DNA of 64,000 nucleotides from Pyrrhosoma nymphula (Eukaryota; Arthropoda; Insecta; Odonata; Coenagrionidae). Positions within the stretch are counted from its first letter, which is position 1. Every line of letters begins with the position of its first letter. A program made the translations under genes and the position numbers. Of this stretch, positions 1-12,431 are shown piece by piece. Location of the stretch: assembly GCA_963573305.1 (NCBI GenBank), contig OY754339.1, forward strand, positions 72,649,376 through 72,713,375. Direction: 5' to 3'. The notes beneath the pieces were generated by a model that ran no database searches, had not been told where the DNA came from, and worked only from the letters and a program-made list of their open reading frames with translations.

Positions 1-792
1 CTTGATGCTTCATAGAATTTATTGGAAAAACAAAATTGGGAAGCCGCAAATCGTGAAGAAAGCGAGCAAAATTAATACCAAAAGGCAACGCCCATGTTTC
101 GGAAACAGAAAGTTCAATGACGTTTCACTATCAAGTAGCGTGCGTTGGGTTAATTCGGGAAAAAGACCCACAAAACCCCTTTCGTTGCGTAATACAAGTT
201 TCAACTAGCATTTGATACCAAATTCAGACGAGTTACATGAAATAATATGTTAAATTCCAAAGAAACATCTCACAATAATCTGCCTGTAAGTAAAGGATAC
301 GTAAAATAATAAATTATCCTATGATTAAGGATAATAACTTAGGTTTTATTTAATATAAATTGCGTGTAATGAACTTAAACATAAGGTACTATAATGCAGT
401 AGTGAAACCAAAATGGCTATATGATATCGAATGCCTAATATTTAACTAAAATTTACACTATTTAGAAATAATGAAATTAAGAATTATTAGGGAAATACTT
501 GGCCCATTTAAAACTAAAAAATATTGGAAGCTTAAAAGAACTAATAAAAAATTATAATTAGAGGAAGTAAAACATAAACCGTGAAAGAAGATGGTTGTAA
601 TTTTTTGACATTACGGCATGGATGGCGGAACAGTTTTTCAAACATCTTTGGGAAAAGAAGTCAGCAACTCATTAGATTCGAGAATATAAGAAAGATTTAG
701 TGAGAAACAGCATAAAAAGAGAAGCATGATTGAGAGCTTTTTAGATAGAAAATGTTAAAAATGAGGTCCTGGGTAGAAGAGAGAAAAAAAAA
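1..792. other. No recognisable gene or repeat
   Basis: AT-rich DNA with only short open frames that look like chance. The last 200 bases are purine-rich and lead into the tandem duplication at 793. I see no splice-supported exon and no transposon motif. Confidence 0.5.
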
Positions 793-1250
793 GTTCAACT
801 CTGTTCGAAGAAAGAATAAAGATGAGAGAATGTTGGAGGAAAGGAAAACAATTATGAGTAATTGACTCTTGCTTGTGTTTCGAAGATAGCCTTAACAAAA
901 CTAAGAAAAATTCAAAAGAAACTGCGCGAGGATCGTAAAAAAATTATTGTGAGAAAGGTCAAAGTGTAACAAAGATTCAATTAGTTGTTACATGGATTGA
1001 TCATTCATGTTTTAATTATTGTTCAACGCGGTTCGAAGAAAGAATAAATATGAGAGAATGTTGGAGGAAAGGAAAACAATTATGAGTAATTGGCTCTGGC
1101 TTGTGTTTCGAAGATAGCCTTAACAAAACTAAGAAAAATTGAAAAAAAAACTGCGCGAGGATCGTAAAAACATTTTGTGAGAAAGGACAAAGTGTAACAA
1201 ATATTCAATTAGTTGTTAAATGAATTGATCATTCATGTTTTAATTATTGT
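793..1250. repeat. Direct tandem duplication, about 228-bp unit, two copies
   Basis: The block 793-1020 is repeated at 1021-1250. Both copies begin GTTCAAC and share long runs such as GAGAATGTTGGAGGAAAGGA, and both end with TTCATGTTTTAATTATTG. They differ by scattered substitutions and a few one- or two-base length changes in A-runs. There is no gap between them, so this is a simple head-to-tail duplication. No open frame is preserved across both copies. Confidence 0.9.
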
Positions 1251-2224
1251 AATATTTTCTGTAGATTCTGCGTAGTAAGCAATATTGGTGATACATGGGA
1301 ATAAAAACTGAATGTTCTTTGAAGATATCACAACATCGTTGTCTTGTATGGAATGTAAAAGCCACACTTCATCACTAACGTGTGATAAAACTTCAGATGC
1401 CATCAACAGGTCATCTGAAATCAGGGTCGTTCGATTCGATATATCCGTATCGATACGGGCCTTTGCAATCGTTTCCACCACGAATCAAGTGACGTCCGCC
1501 ATTAACGTGTTTATGGGAAATCACTCCAACAGCACAGCCAAGGAAATCTGTAAATATTTAAGATGATCTAGCGTGACATGTTTTCACCGCCAAATAAATA
1601 GGTGCATCTTTTCAATTGTGAGATGGCAGGAGCATCTTTTTTTATGTTTTCATTCAAAACATCGAAAATTCGTGAGTAAACAAGTTAAAACAGTTTGCCG
1701 GTGATTATATGTTTACGACGACATGACTTCATTCTGCAAGAAATTCATCGACGTTTTGAGCGAAAAATAACTTACCAAGATCGTGGTGCATCGAAATAAT
1801 ATGCCAAAGTTTATCAATTAAAATATATCGTCGAAAAAATATAGTGTCAAAAACTTCGGGATATGGTAGCCTAAGTAGAGGTAAAGTGGGGTTTACGGGG
1901 TAATCATGACGCACAATACTGCATTTGCTACTATACATTACAACATTGAAATGTTAACGCTGTCCTTGAGGTAAAATGGTTAATAATCAATCACTTAAAA
2001 CTGGCTACGGAAATTTCGTTTGAGATACAATACGCATAAATTCATAATTCACTGGTTAAAATTAATGTGTCATGAACTTATTGATTGAATATTCTTATTG
2101 GAGTAGTAAGTGGTGATAACTGAAACCTCATCAAGATATTCAACGCCATTCACGTCTATGGAAGTGAAGGTTCCTGCATCAACATCAAATTTAAAAATGT
2201 TGTCTGAAATACCTTTATTAAAGT
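1251..2224. other. No recognisable gene or repeat
   Basis: Two overlapping short frames on opposite strands at 1233-1566 resemble nothing I know and probably arise because stops are rare locally. Nothing else stands out. Confidence 0.45.
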
Positions 2225-2400
2225 AAATATCATACTAATATAAAAAAATTGAATGGTGTCTGTCTGTCTGTCTGTTGCTCAATCACGCATACACTACTGA
2301 ACCGATTGAGCTGAAATTTTGTATGTAGTTAGAAAATGAACCGAAATGAAACATAGGCTATATTAAAAATCTGTCAGGGCCCCCAAAGGCCCTCCATGGG
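2225..2400 (+). repeat. Dispersed arthropod repeat motif with TGTC microsatellite
   Basis: The stretch runs CATACTAATATAAAAAAATT, then TGTCTGTCTGTCTG, then ACTACTGAACCGATTGAGCT and TGAAATTTTGTATG, ending in ACATAGGCTATATT. This order of blocks (CTAATAT..., a short tetranucleotide run, 'ctgaaccgatt...gaaatttt', 'aggcta') is a common dispersed sequence in arthropod genomes, often at ends of Helitron-type or other non-coding elements. A shorter relative lies at 50080-50150. The element's limits cannot be fixed here. Confidence 0.5.
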
Positions 2401-4362
2401 GGTCCCTTTTGGTCCATGCTAAGCATTGGGTTTGGTGCAGTGGTTTTATTTTTTGCTTTTAAAAATTACTTTCACTCAAGATAAAGGGCTGGAATTTTTT
2501 TTACTGGATGGATGAATAAATGAATTTTATAATTATTTCAATAGATTTTCTTTTACGCTTCGTAATTCTCTGAATATCATGTTCTCAGCTGAAAAATCTC
2601 ACATTTTTCTCTGAAATCAACAATAGCATATTTCCTTGACAACCAGAGATTTGAATTTCAAAGGATATTCACGCATCTGGCATTTAAGTTTTCCTGCCGG
2701 CCCATGATAGTACGTAGAAAGAGAATTTGTATAGGAAGGGCCCAGAGTCCCAAGGGCCCCATGATAGATTGCTTCGGGGGGTAATCGATAAATTCAATGC
2801 ATATTTACAGGTATACTCCTCAATGTCTATTCTCCAAGTAGCTCTCATAAGGGAACTGCATACGAGAGAACACTTATGTATAAAACGATACACATAAAGG
2901 AATTAAACGTGGAAGAATATTTACGTGCAGCGAATAATAATGTTAATAATCCCTCCGTTGCTACAGCAAATACGGTGTCGTTTTTTATAGTTTAATACTC
3001 AGATGAATTACACGTAGTGGAACCGTCTGCCTCTCATTACGATTGCGAACTGTTTCTTAGACCAATTCCCACATAAACTTTACGAGTTATTTATATATAC
3101 TTAAACGTGTTAAAATGCAGTTTACTTACATTGACTCAATCGTCAAGTTGCCTATTCGAGTCTCTCACTTGCCTCTGTGTTTCCCCTCCTTGGACTTAAA
3201 AATATATCCATAAACATGCCTTATAGCATAAAGGGTAACATTTTGAAAAATTTTTCTAAAGCATGAGGAATGTCTTCTTTGCGATAAAATGAGTCCTTGC
3301 ATGAAAAACGACAAAGGTTAGCCTTGGGTGCTCAAATTCATGCCTACCAGCAATCTCATGATAATCTCCCCGTGGTGTTTCTCGGATTATGCTAAGAACC
3401 GCACAAATTTCATCCTAACCAAGCCTACTGACGGGTAACCAGCTAAAAATCTGGTTCAAATATTGAGCCATTTGTTTCGAAACTTCAATCTGTTTTAAGA
3501 TAGCGGAAATTATAATTGCGTCTTTTAGTTCTTTCTACCCATAATAAGAACGGATATTCTGCGCAATGGACGTCATCGGTGCATGAAAATTGGCAAGTGC
3601 ACTAAGACTGATCACCATAGATTTTTAATTTTGTAACCAATGATTATGATTTAGGAAACAATGAATATAGTCACCCTTTATGCCAAAGGCATAGTCCGGG
3701 TATTGAAGGATTCATAGGAAAAATAAACATCGCTGCTATTGAAAATGCTCCTTTTGACGTTGTCAACCGTTGGATTATACCTACTCTACTCTCCTATCCT
3801 GATTAAGATACTCAACGCACATATCAACGGTGAATGGCGGAACTCAATTAAGTCATTGAATGCAAATATATTTATGTACACAAGGGAAGTGCTCAAGCTG
3901 TTATTCACTCAGAAGACGGTTCAAGAGAACTTGAGGGACGAGGTCACCATCTATCAACCTAGGTGCTATTTATTAAGTAGTAATGAGTCTTCGTGGCCCA
4001 TTATTGGGTTCCCCGTGCATTAAAGAGGACAAACAATCACTCAACTCTCCGTGCACGAAAGGAAAAACGAACGAATCACAACAAACAAGATAGGATACGA
4101 ACACCTCAAATGATCACGCTGACAGTATTCTTCAGGTTTTGTAGTTTTCTTATAAAATAAATTCAGTTTTTTTCACATCCGTTGAAGTTCAACGGGTAAC
4201 TTCAGCTAGTACTTTATAATAATAACTTTTATTGGCATTTACTTAAGTTGACCAGCAAAAATTTTATCAGTCATAAGTCTTGTTGCTAAAATGGAAAGAT
4301 AGTAATATAATTATCTCATTTTTATTTTTAAAAATATATTCTTTCTGCTTGACAAGATATGG
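2401..4362. other. No recognisable gene
   Basis: Contains a 94-codon frame at 3739-4023 (+) with a hydrophobic start, but no family resemblance, no splice context and ordinary length for chance. Two GGGCCC-rich patches lie near 2380 and 2750. I see nothing else. Confidence 0.45.
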
Positions 4363-5239
4363 AATTAACTGCGTTGATTTACTTCTCAGAAATAGTTTTT
4401 TGCGACAATTGCACATACGTTCAAGAGAAAAATACTATTTTTCTCCCACGTTTCAACTATTCTAGCACTCAGCTCCATGAAAGTTCAAATTTAACTTATG
4501 AAAGTAAAATAAAGTTGAAAAGTTTAATTTTGCTGATCATATCAAAGGGCAGTATTCTATAAGTTAAATTACACATTCTAGACATTATTCTATACATTAA
4601 AGAAATAAAAATACCAACTTATTATGGAACCACCTTGTGGAACTAAAAAACTCTCAAAATAAATGGTTTGTCTATTATTACCTCCTCATACCTACCATGA
4701 TAACTGCCTCATTGTGACAAGGGGATTTAGGGCACAGGAAATGAAAAGGTACGAGAGTTGAAGAAAAGGAAGTGTGGGGAGGAAATGGGCGAATAGTAAT
4801 CTGTGTTTTACAGGTTGTGGTGGTCACCGCATTCATTGAAAACAAAACTTCTCCGAAAAGATATTTGACCATAGCATTATGCGAACAAATGCATATCCAA
4901 ACGACGGAAGAGGAAGTCCGGGAAGAATTGAAGACTAAATTAATGAGTATGGAGGGTTTTTGTGCTGAAAGCTTGTCATCAACACGGAATTACCACCTTG
5001 CAACCCACCATAAGGTTGTGTGGCACGGAGCGTCAGGACATGATCCATGAAATCAAAACAGTTTTGAGAAAATGTATTTGAGAATGGAACTGGGAGAGGA
5101 ATAATGGATAGTGAAAATGAAAGATCTATTTGCAGGGATCAGCGTCTAACTCATTTCCACTGTAGTCGTGAATGGCTGTTGGGAAGAATGAATTAAGTAC
5201 TACACGTGTTTTTTCGTCACAATGCTTCGCTTCCTTCGC

Positions 5240-5400
5240 GGGGATCGGGTTGTTTTGGTGACTAGTGCTAGCTTCCCATTCCGAAGGCCCGGGTTCAAAT
5301 TCGGGCGGTGGTGGAGATTTTTTCATTGGAATTCCTCTCCCAACTTGCGAAAAGAGCGCCCCAAGTAAATTATTCCGTCCGTTGGATGGGATGTTAAAAC
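5240..5400 (+). repeat. tRNA-derived SINE, left-arm copy
   Basis: A tRNA-like head includes GGCCCGGGTTCAAATTCGGG, a good pol III B box. It is preceded by GGTTGTTTTGGTGACTAGTG as an A-box-like stretch and followed by GGTGGTGGAGATTTTTTCAT and a conserved non-tRNA body. The same order recurs on the minus strand at 11420-11580 (palindrome partner) and at 49960-50072 (independent copy), which shows it is a dispersed family rather than a tRNA gene. Confidence 0.7.
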
Positions 5401-5990
5401 TTGATCCCCATGGCGTCTTTCGTTAAGAGCAGGCTAATAATTTGGGGTAATTTACGTAAAATAAGTAATGTCCACATGAATCTAGCGCGATCCGAAAATT
5501 TTCCAGCAATTATAACTTTGCGCGATACTTCCCGAAACTCCAGTGGCTCCGAGCCCTGTCTCGCTATTACGAGCGTTGAATTTCTGATCGCTAGCAACAG
5601 TTTAGAATAAACATTGCGGCTTCCATTTGTAATTTCGTTCAGTTAATCAATTATTTTATTTTTTCCTCCTCTTGAAAACATAGCCGGATACATGTCATTT
5701 TTTAGAAATAGCGCAATAGTCGAACAATTTACCCACGTAGGAAGTAGAGGGTTACATAAAAAAATAATTTAATAACTTATGCGACGATGGAAATGTGGTG
5801 TAGCCGAAGAAAGATGAAGGTCAAATAGATGGTGAGAATCACGAATACCAAAGATCTCATACTGAGAGTTCAAGAGAACAAATGCAAAATAAAAACTATG
5901 AAAAGAAATAGAGTAAAAAATAGTGGACCCTATTTCAGACAAAATAACCTCCTGAAACAATAATTCAAAGAGAAATGAATGGGAGTCATT

Positions 5991-6351
5991 TCCGAGGAAG
6001 ACTCTTGATGAAATATATTAGGCAAATCTTATAAGACATGAAAAATATGACAAAGGAAGAATGAAGCGATTGGCTGCGAGAATATCTTAGTGGAGTGCTG
6101 CAGTAAACTAATCTTCTTATTGATGACTAATGACGATTCAAATAATTCTCTAGTATTGTAGTTAAGCAATGTATGCGAGGTTAAATGCAATATATGTTTT
6201 CCCACATTTCAGTTGTTACTGATAGAACAGATTATGAAAATATGTGTCGAAATTTAAAGATAAAAATGATTGGTACATGGTGGTGAATTCATTTGAACAC
6301 AATTATACTAGCTCTCGTTAGAAATATCTATAGAGTGATCAAATATGCCGA
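5991..6351. other. Extra segment present only in the left palindrome arm
   Basis: In the right arm GGGAGTCATT runs almost directly into GATGAATGCTGC, around 10821-10832. In the left arm about 360 bp separate the matching sequences. Near 6060-6130 the plus strand reads like a decayed LINE C-terminal tail: RMKRLAARIS, a stop, then WSAAVN, similar to the usual end of RTE-type reverse transcriptases. The segment is either an insertion into the left arm after the duplication or a deletion from the right arm. Confidence 0.6.
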
Positions 6352-7035
6352 GTGAATGCTGCTTATTCGTTGAGAATACACATTCAAGATAACCATGATT
6401 GTGAAGTCAACTTGACTTTCCTCACTAACCCGAAGTCTCTCACTATTAGAACATAGGTTTCCTGGAATCTTCACTTTGATGGGTTGGATACCTTTGACCT
6501 CATCTCTCTTCATTTAGGTGAGGTGTCTGGACAATCGCCGGGATCTTCACCTTCCCCAGGGAACACCCAGAAACCAGTGACACGGCAGCGACTTCTATAC
6601 CCTTCATAGATTATTCCACTGTTAAATTACAAGTGATTCGAGCGCAGTTAATCAGGGTGAGGTTATGATGGACGCTTCCTCATGTGATGGAAGCAAATAG
6701 TGGCATTCAGTTTTTAGTCGTTTTCCCTTCAGTGTTACGGAGTAGTTATTAGGAGTATATTACGATTGAAGTGAGAATCAGCGCCACATGTTTATAGTTT
6801 TCGCGAAATGTGTTCCTAAAGGTTGTGAAGTAGTTGTTTCTTTTCGAATTTTCCTTTCAAATATAAATTATCCTCTAAATACTTGTTAGTATTGTTTCAA
6901 GAAGGTTACTAATATTTATTTTAATGTTTAAAAGTAAGACGGGTAATCTGAAAATAATATTTGGTAGGTTTTTAATGAAAAAACGTATCCCCATAATTGG
7001 CCGCCTTTGACATAATTAGAGGAGATAGATAATTA

Positions 7036-7131
7036 GGCAAGGTTCGCTCAACATCCAATGACGAACCATCAACGTCCGGACATCGTAATAGGTTACACTA
7101 CATCCCAATCACAAGCTTCGCAAGCACAACC
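7036..7131 (-). repeat. SINE-family body fragment, left-arm copy
   Basis: Its reverse complement carries GCGAAGCTTGTGATTGGGAT and ATTACGATGTCCGGAC, matching the body of the SINE at 40331-40540 (GCGAAGCTTGGTGATTG, ATTACGATGCCCGGAC). The palindrome partner is 10070-10172. Only the 3' body is recognisable, not a tRNA-like head. Confidence 0.6.
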
Positions 7132-7959
7132 GTCCATTTCTTCGTCTAAATATACGAATTACCGTGGAAGCTACCTCCAGGATATGTGGCACGGGGTGAT
7201 TCTACACCAGGCAAGCTATATATACGAGTATACTCGTCCAAGTTCTTAGTCTAACTCCGCACGCTCTCCCGGATGCCAGCTGCAGACCAGAAAGGGGTCA
7301 CGAGAGAGATGTTAGGCCGAATCAAAAATAAGCGAAGTGCACGATTGGCGAACATGCAGGGCAGTGGTATTATACAAATTGTAATGGTACCAATACCATA
7401 AATTCATGAATATTACGAGATATTAATTCATGTAGAAAACAAAATCTTGCTGCTTTTTTAGATTAGGATGAGGTGCTAATAATGATGACATGTTGCCATA
7501 CACATGTACAGAGTTTAGTCTATCCAGCGAGGGTGGGGATTTACGTCTCATCGGGAAAGGCCGATCGTAATAAGGAACAGTGATTTTTAGATAGCTATTC
7601 GTTCGAGTTAACATCCTAACTACACCGCCCCATGTAATAACTTATTATTATCAGAGCTACAATATTCTGTGGCAATATTGAATGTGTACAGCAATGTTGT
7701 ATCTTGAACATGTATGATTATGGAAATATTGTAGATCCGATGATGTTTTGTTAACATTAAAACTAGTCAGTGTATATTTAATACTGTGTGGAATGTTACC
7801 GATAGCACTGTCTTTATTCAAAATTCGGTGTTCCATAAATATGCTTCACTCACCACCAAATTAGTTGCTTCACACAGTATGAAATCGCATAAGGTCATAT
7901 TCCTTCACCTGGTGGATCCATATCGCAGTAAGAAGCTTCATGACGCAGCCACTGCATCG

Positions 7960-9218
7960 TTTTTATATGTTAGTATAGGTTTTAGTCGTACGGAAAAATA
8001 ATATTCATAATTATAACAGTTAAAGATTATAACAGAACAAATCAGATTACATAAATAACAGATGTGAACATATAACATCAAATCAAAATAAATTAAGTAA
8101 AATATGGAAAGAAAGAATAATATACTAAAGTGAGGGAAGTCTTAATAATGAGAGAGTATGTGTAAGCCAATGCATAAACGAGGCAGATGAGAAGAAGGTA
8201 AAAAAGGAGAGAGAAGCATGTAGTAAATCTTGGAAACAGACCGTTTCCTAGGTCTAGCAACAATAATTAGACTCTTTTAATTGTGCCTACCCTAGGAGTA
8301 TTTATGTATGTATTTTAATAAGAAATAAAATGAATCATTTACAAAGTTAATTAAGGGCTTTCTAGTAAGAAAGGGAAAAATTTTAGGATTTCCGTAAAGT
8401 AGGGTAATTCCAAATATGCGTGATTACAAATAAAATACCCAATCTGATTAAATATAATACCTCCTCCAACGCTATTACGCAATCTGTGAAAAACTCATGC
8501 AAGGTAATGTGTGCAGTGGTCTCGTTGTGAGGGAAAGGTCTTATTATATCGTAAAGGTAGGATAAGGGTCTTATTACATCCCTGGGAAATAACTCGAAAT
8601 TGGCAGTCACTAACACACTCACACAAACCGAAACGGTCAAACTTAAAATAGATTACGGGACGTAAAATAGTTCCACTCACGTCCACGGATAGCACCGGCA
8701 TGCAAAGGGAAGCACAAATAGGCTAATAGGACAGACGGAATGCCCTTACACACATATATTTTTAATCCCAAGCCCTTCCATCTCCTGACAACACACGGAA
8801 ACTTCAGAACACGAGGGGTGGCGTGGGAACGGTGGTTGGGGAAAGCAAAGACGATCGCGTTGGAAAAACAAAAGCAGGGAGATATGCGGCGTAAGAATGG
8901 CCTTTCCCCCAGGACCGTTGCTAGGACGTTCCTTCAGTGGGCGTGTGGTACACGGAAGTTTAGGGCACCAAACTTTCATCATACAAATGTACGTATAACC
9001 CTTATTCGAGTGCAAGCAAGCGTTTAGATCAGTGGTTCCTAACCTTGCTAAAGATACCCCTCGCATTCTGAAAATGTGTTCAATCCCTTACAAAAATATG
9101 AAATTATTATTCACCCTGGAGAAAAAATTGGCTGTAATTTACATTGCAAAAATATGCAAATGCAGTTAACTTAATGTTTAAGAACCACTGACCTCAATGG
9201 TGGTGCTGTGCCTTTTTG
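7960..9218. other. Spacer of the giant palindrome
   Basis: Unpaired centre between the arms. No gene is recognised. Two overlapping frames near 8740-9066 on opposite strands have no family resemblance. The only identifiable content is the hAT-type MITE at 9030-9190, just inside the right arm. Confidence 0.7.
9030..9190. mobile_element. Small hAT-type MITE, 161 bp
   Basis: Starts CAGTGGTTCCTAACC and ends with the inverse of CAGTGGTTCTTAAAC, the terminal signature of many animal hAT elements. The interior is short and AT-rich with no coding capacity. The 8 bases on either side (GTTTAGAT and ACCTCAAT) do not match, so the target duplication is decayed or the ends are slightly misplaced. Confidence 0.7.
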
Positions 9219-10069
9219 CGATGCAGCGGCTGCGATATTCGAAGCTCATGAAGCTTCTTACTGCGATACGGATCCACCAGGTGATGGAATATGACCTATG
9301 TGATTTCTTACTATGTGAAGCAACTAATTTGGTGGTGAGCGAAGAAAATTTGCGGAACACCGAATTTTGAATAAAGACAGTGCTATCGGTAACTTTCCAC
9401 ACAGTATTAAATATACACTGACTGGTTTTAATGTTAACAAAACATCATCGGAGCTACAATATTTCCATAATCATACATGTTCAAGATACAACATTGCTGT
9501 ACACATTCAATATTGACACAGAATATTGTAGCTCTGATAATAATAAGTTATTACATGGGGCGGTGTAGTTAGGATTTTAACTCGAACGAATAGCTATCTA
9601 AAAATCACTGTTCCTTATTACGATCGGCCTTTCCTGATTAGAAGTAAATCCCCACCCTCGCTGGATAGACTAAACTCTGTACATGTGTCTGGCAACATGT
9701 CATCATTATTAGCACCTCATCCTAATCTAAAAAAGCCGCAAGATTTTGTTTTGTACATGAATTAATATCTCGTAATATTCATGAATTATTAGTACCATTA
9801 GAAACGTATTAGTACCATTAGAATTTGTGTATTAACCACTGTCCTGCATGTTCGCCAATCGTGCACTTCGCTTATTTTTGATTCGGCCTAACATCTGGCT
9901 CGTGACCCCTTTCTGGTCTGCAGCTGGCATCCGGGACAGCGTGCGGAGTTAGACCAAGAACTTGGACGAGTATACTCGTATATATAGCTTGCCTGGAGTA
10001 GAATCACCCCGTGCCACATATCCTGGAGGTAGCTTCCACGGTAATTCGTATATTTAGACGAAGAAATGG

Positions 10070-10172
10070 ACGGTTGCGCTTGCGAAGCTTGTGATTGGGA
10101 TGTAGTGTAACCTATTACGATGTCCGGACGTTGATGGTTCGTCATTGGATGTTGAGCGAACCATGCCTAATT
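10070..10172 (+). repeat. SINE-family body fragment, right-arm copy
   Basis: Palindrome partner of 7036-7131. Shares ATTACGATGTCCGGACGTTG and the following GAGCGAACC block with the SINE at 40331-40540 (ATTACGATGCCCGGACATTG, GAGTGAACC). Confidence 0.6.
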
Positions 10173-11419
10173 ATCTATCTCATCTAATTATGTCAAAGGC
10201 GGCCAATTATGGGGATAGGTTTTTTCATTAAATACCTACCAAATATTATTTTAAAATTACCCGTCTTACTTTTAAACATTACAATAAACTATAGTAACCT
10301 TTTTGAAACAATACTGATAAGTATTTTAGTGGATCATTTATATTTGAAAGGAAAATACGAAAAGAAACAATTACTTCACAACCTTTAAAAATACAGTTTG
10401 CAAAAACTTTAAACATTTGGCGCTGATACTCACTTCAATCGTAATATACTCCTCACAGAAGGGAAAACGACTAAAAACTGAACGCCACTGTTCGTTTCCG
10501 TCACATGAGGAAGCGTCAATCATAACCTCACCCTGATTAAATACGCTCGAATCACTTGGCATTTAACATTGGAATAATCTATGAAGGGTATAGAAGTCGC
10601 TGCCGTGTCACTGGTTTCTGGGTGTTCCCTGGGGAAGGTGAAGATCCCGGCGATTGTCCAGACACCTCACCTAAATGAAGAGAGATGAGGTCTAAGGTAT
10701 CCAACCCATCAAAGTGAAACCTATGTTCCAATAGTGAGATACTTCTGGTTAGAGAGGAAAGTCAAGTTGACTGCACAATCATGGTTATCTTGAATGTGTA
10801 TTATCAACGAATGAGCAGCATTCATCCTTCAATGACTCCCATTTATTTCTCCTTCATTATTGTTTCAGGAGGTTATTTTGTCTCAAATAGTGTCCACTAT
10901 TTTTTACTCTATTTCTTTTCATAGTTTGCATTGTGCATTTATTCTCATGAAATCTCAGAATGAGATCTTTGGTAATATAGATTCTCACCATCTATTTGAC
11001 ATTCTTCGTTCTTCGGCTACACCACATTTCCATCGTCGCATAAGTTATTAAATTATTTTTTTATGTAACCCTCTACTTCCTTCGTGGAGAAATTATTCGA
11101 CTATTGCGCTATTTCTAATATATGACATGTATGCGGCTATGTTTTCAAGTGGAGGAAGAAATAAAAAAATTTGTTAACTGAACGAAATTACAAATGGAAG
11201 CCGCAATGTTTATTCTAAACTGTTGCTAGCGATCAGAAATTCAACGCTCGTAATAGCGAGACAGGGCTCGGAGCCACTGGAGTTTCGGGAAGTATCGCGC
11301 AAAGTTATAATTGCTTGAAAATTTTCGGATCGCGCTAAATTCATGTGGACATTACTTATTTTACGTAAATTACCCCAAATTATTAGCCTGCTCTTAACGA
11401 AAGACGCCATGGGGATCAA

Positions 11420-11580
11420 GTTTTAACATCCCATCCAACGGACGGAATAATTTACTTGGGGCGCTCTTTTCGCAAGTTGGGAGAGGAATTCCAATGAAAA
11501 AATCTCCACCACCGCCCGAATTTGAACCCGGGCCTTCGGAATGGGAAGCTAGCACTAGTCACCAAAACAACCCGATCCCC
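11420..11580 (-). repeat. tRNA-derived SINE, right-arm copy
   Basis: Inverse of the SINE at 5240-5400, with the B box GGGTTCAAATTCGGG readable on the minus strand. It exists as part of the duplicated arm rather than as a separate insertion. Confidence 0.7.
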
Positions 11581-12431
11581 GCGAAGGAAGCGAAGCATTG
11601 TGACGAAAAAACACGTGTAGTACTTAATTCATTCTTCCCAACAGCCATTCACGACTACAGTGGAAATGAGTTAGACGCTGATCCCTGCAAATTAATCTTT
11701 CATTTTCGCTATCCATTATTCCTCTCCCAGTTCCATTCTCAAATACATTTTCTCAAAACTGTTTTGATTTAATGGATCATGTCCTGATGCTCCGTGCCAC
11801 ACAACCTTACGGTGGGTTGCAAGGTGGTAATTCCGTGTTGATCACAAGCTTTCAGCACAAAAACCCTCCATACTCATTAATTTAGTCTTCAATTCTTCCC
11901 GACCTTCCTCTTCCGTCGTTTGGATATGCATTTGTTCGCATAATGCTATGTTCAAATATCTTTTCGGAGAAGTTTTATTTTCAATGAATGCAGTGACCAC
12001 CACAACCTGTAAAACACAGTTCACTTATCACCCATTTCCTCGCCCACTTCATTTTCTTCAACTCTCGTACCTTTTCATTTCCTGTGCCCTAAATTCCCTT
12101 GTCACGATGAGGCAGTTATCATGGTAGGTATGAGGAGGTAATAATAGACAAACCATTTATTTCTAGAGTTTTTTAGTTCCACATTGTGGTTCCATAATAA
12201 GTTGGTATTTTTATTTATTTAATGTGGCTACTTATAGAATACTGCCCTTTGATATGAGCAGCTAAATTAAACTTTTCAACGCTATTTTACCTTCATAAGT
12301 TAAATTTGAACTTTCATGGAGCTGAAAGCTAGAATAGTTGAAACGTGGAGAAAATTAGTATTTTTCTCTCGAACGTAAGTGCAATTTTCGCAAAATATGT
12401 ATTTATGAGAAGTAAATCATCGCAGTTAATT

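Larger units (their letters stand above)
4363..7959 (+). repeat. Left arm of a giant imperfect palindrome
   Basis: Read as the reverse complement, this segment matches 9219-12431 almost end to end. Paired landmarks include AATTAACTGCG at 4363 against 12431, the SINE at 5240-5400 against 11420-11580, the frame at 7058-7249 against the inverse frame at 9888-10145, and GGTGGATCC near 7912 against 9270. Sampled stretches show scattered mismatches and small indels, so the arms are related but not recent. The left arm is longer mainly because of an extra segment at 5991-6351. Outer and inner edges are sharp: similarity stops within a few bases. Small frames shared by both arms are by-products of the duplication, not conserved genes. 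Confidence 0.93.
9219..12431 (-). repeat. Right arm of the giant palindrome
   Basis: Inverse partner of 4363-7959. It carries inverted copies of both SINE segments and of the small frames in the left arm. Compared with the left arm it lacks about 360 bp near 10826 and has a small local duplication of TTAGTACCATTAGAA at about 9789-9823. Inner and outer ends are abrupt. No target duplication is obvious outside the arms. Confidence 0.93.

Noticed and set aside
3739..4023. 94-codon frame with hydrophobic N-terminus as a small secreted protein
   Set aside because: No family resemblance or supporting context; AT-rich DNA often yields hydrophobic starts.
7058..10145. Identical small frames in both palindrome arms as a conserved gene pair
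   Set aside because: Identity comes from the inverted duplication, and the shared frames overlap SINE-family sequence.
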